A stretch of DNA of 51,248 nucleotides, taken from Gemmataceae bacterium (GTDB lineage: Bacteria; Planctomycetota; Planctomycetia; Gemmatales; Gemmataceae). The notes under the pieces were generated by a model. That model was not told where the DNA came from. It was given only the letters and a program-made list of their open reading frames with translations, and made no database searches. The stretch covers positions 1 to 51,248 of the forward strand of contig SIAJ01000035.1 in NCBI GenBank assembly GCA_009691845.1, written 5' to 3'. The position numbers and the translations under genes are program-made. Below are positions 50,267 through 51,248 of the stretch, piece by piece. Numbering within the stretch: the stretch's first letter is position 1; the number at the start of each line of letters is the position of its first letter.

Positions 50267-51031
50267 ATGTTTCACCGTGTGGTCGCGTCAATTGCGGCCG
50301 TCGCCTTGTGTTACCTGTACGTAAATTCAGACCGGACCGTCCTGGTCGCCGACGAGAAACCCAGCGATGCCGGGTTTGCCACGATCTTCGACGGCAAATC
50401 GTTGGCCGGCTGGAAGATCTCCGCCAAGACCGGACACAGCAACACCACCAAGAACAAGTCGGGCGGCAAGTGGGAAATCGTCGATGGGGCTATCGTTGGC
50501 TCGCAGGATGTGCCGGGTAACGGCGGCATCATCATCACGGAAAAGGAATACGGCGACTTTGAAGTGGCTCTGGAAATGCGCAACGACGACGGCCCGGACA
50601 GCGGCCTATTTCTTCGCTCGACAGATACCGGCAAGTGTTACCAGGCGATGATCGACTACCACAAAGGTGGCAACCTGATGGGAATTTACGGCGAAGGGAT
50701 CGGCGGCAAGCCACACGTGCAGAATTTCAGCTTCATCAAGGATGTCACGGAGATCAAAGTCACGGAATATAAGCCATTCCCATGTCCGGTGAAGGCGGAA
50801 GAATGGCCCAAATTCTGGAAGCCAAGCGAATGGAACGAACTGCGAGCCCGCATCGAAGGCAACCCACCCAAGATCACGACCTGGATCAAAGGCGTGAAAT
50901 TCATGGAGTTTCAGGACACCGAGAAGCGGCTCAGCGATAAAGGGGGCATCGCCCTCCAGGTTCACGGCGGCGGCGATTACACGAAACAGTACGTCCGCTA
51001 CCGAAACATCCGCGTGAAGGAACTAAAGTAA
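50267..51031 (+). CDS. Secreted DUF1080 protein (3-keto-disaccharide hydrolase-like)
   Basis: A 254-residue exported protein with a signal peptide (MFHRVVASIAAVALCYLYV) and one DUF1080 domain: FATIFDGKSLAGWK (about 37-50), WEIVDGAIVGS, YGDFEVALEMRNDDGPDSGLFLRS and, at the end, GGIALQVHGGGDYTKQYVRYRNIRVKEL. This concanavalin-like fold includes enzymes that hydrolyse 3-keto-glycosides made by Gfo/Idh dehydrogenases, which fits the exported dehydrogenase encoded nearby at 45847-47154. Start is the ATG after AAAGGA; a longer open frame from 50204 has no signal character. Confidence 0.87.
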   Translation: MFHRVVASIAAVALCYLYVNSDRTVLVADEKPSDAGFATIFDGKSLAGWKISAKTGHSNTTKNKSGGKWEIVDGAIVGSQDVPGNGGIIITEKEYGDFEVALEMRNDDGPDSGLFLRSTDTGKCYQAMIDYHKGGNLMGIYGEGIGGKPHVQNFSFIKDVTEIKVTEYKPFPCPVKAEEWPKFWKPSEWNELRARIEGNPPKITTWIKGVKFMEFQDTEKRLSDKGGIALQVHGGGDYTKQYVRYRNIRVKELK

Positions 51032-51248
51032 TCGTCCCACTCCGAGCGTGAGAACAAATGCCACGGTCGTGCCCTCGCTTGCCGCTCAAGGCGAGGTTGT
51101 TCAAAAACTCTGTTGGTAGCCGGCTGGGCAGTCCGCTGGCCACCCTCATCTCGGTTCCGCCCTCCCGGGCGGTCGCGAGCTATTTTTAGCTCCTCGTGGA
51201 GCTTGATTCCAAGATTCTTGGACCGGATTTCCCTCTTTCCGCCTCTCG
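51032..51248. other. 3' edge of the window
   Basis: About 217 bases with no recognisable gene. A short AGCTCC/GGAGCT hairpin is visible near 51189-51204, and a partial gene could begin outside the window. Confidence 0.5.

Noticed and set aside
1..51248. tRNA, rRNA or CRISPR arrays
   Set aside because: No cloverleaf, rRNA core or regularly spaced identical repeats with unique spacers were seen; the repeats found are palindromic and dispersed.

Overview
The window is a chromosome segment of a planctomycete, most likely from the Gemmataceae or a close relative. That rests on its lineage-marker families: a DUF1549/DUF1553 protein with an N-terminal planctomycete cytochrome c motif, TIGR03067-type, TIGR03009-type and DUF1571-type secreted proteins, a DUF1080 protein, Tat-exported Gfo/Idh/MocA dehydrogenases, and an N-terminal LEDR...PA motif on a secreted repeat protein. 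About 40 genes are present. I see no tRNA, rRNA, CRISPR array, prophage or intact transposase gene.

Layout. 275-11218 is mostly plus-strand housekeeping: a sugar dehydrogenase-like protein, ribE overlapping rsmA, fabF, hemL, a calcineurin-like phosphoesterase, yidC and mnmE. 11272-17458 holds secreted or lipid-anchored proteins of unknown role plus an RraA-like protein. 17538-24178 has a very large FtsX-type permease without an ATPase, an archaeal-type prolyl-tRNA synthetase and a rhomboid protease. 24271-30085 has the DUF1549/DUF1553 protein, an M20 peptidase and an ABC-2 exporter pair. 30185-39190 has an exported 21-blade WD40 protein, a MarR regulator, a long U32 protein and two exported propeller proteins. 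39293-41743 is a tandem array of five TIGR03067-like genes. 41750-51031 has a DUF58/BatA pair, an amidohydrolase, a PEBP-dehydrogenase operon, an RTX-repeat protein ending in a calpain-like domain without the catalytic Cys, and a DUF1080 protein.

The most unusual feature is between the genes. Many intergenic gaps carry short palindromic elements. One family has a 5' GTAG (or CTAC on the other strand), a 7-9 bp stem and usually a TCC(C) loop. Different copies have different stem sequences that still pair, and several copies occur as head-to-head pairs. This is the architecture of REP/BIME elements, which RAYT (Y1) transposases mobilise in other bacteria. At least three other small repeat families are also present: GAGTACT/GTGCT, CACTAATCTTCACT and CTTCCCT-AGGGAAG. 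One GAGTACT repeat abuts the ribE start codon and another is read in frame inside the U32 gene.

Most starts were moved downstream of the longest possible start to sit at a signal peptide, a Shine-Dalgarno-like GGAG/GAGG, or the conserved family start. Function calls are by recognition of motifs in the translated sequence, not by database search.
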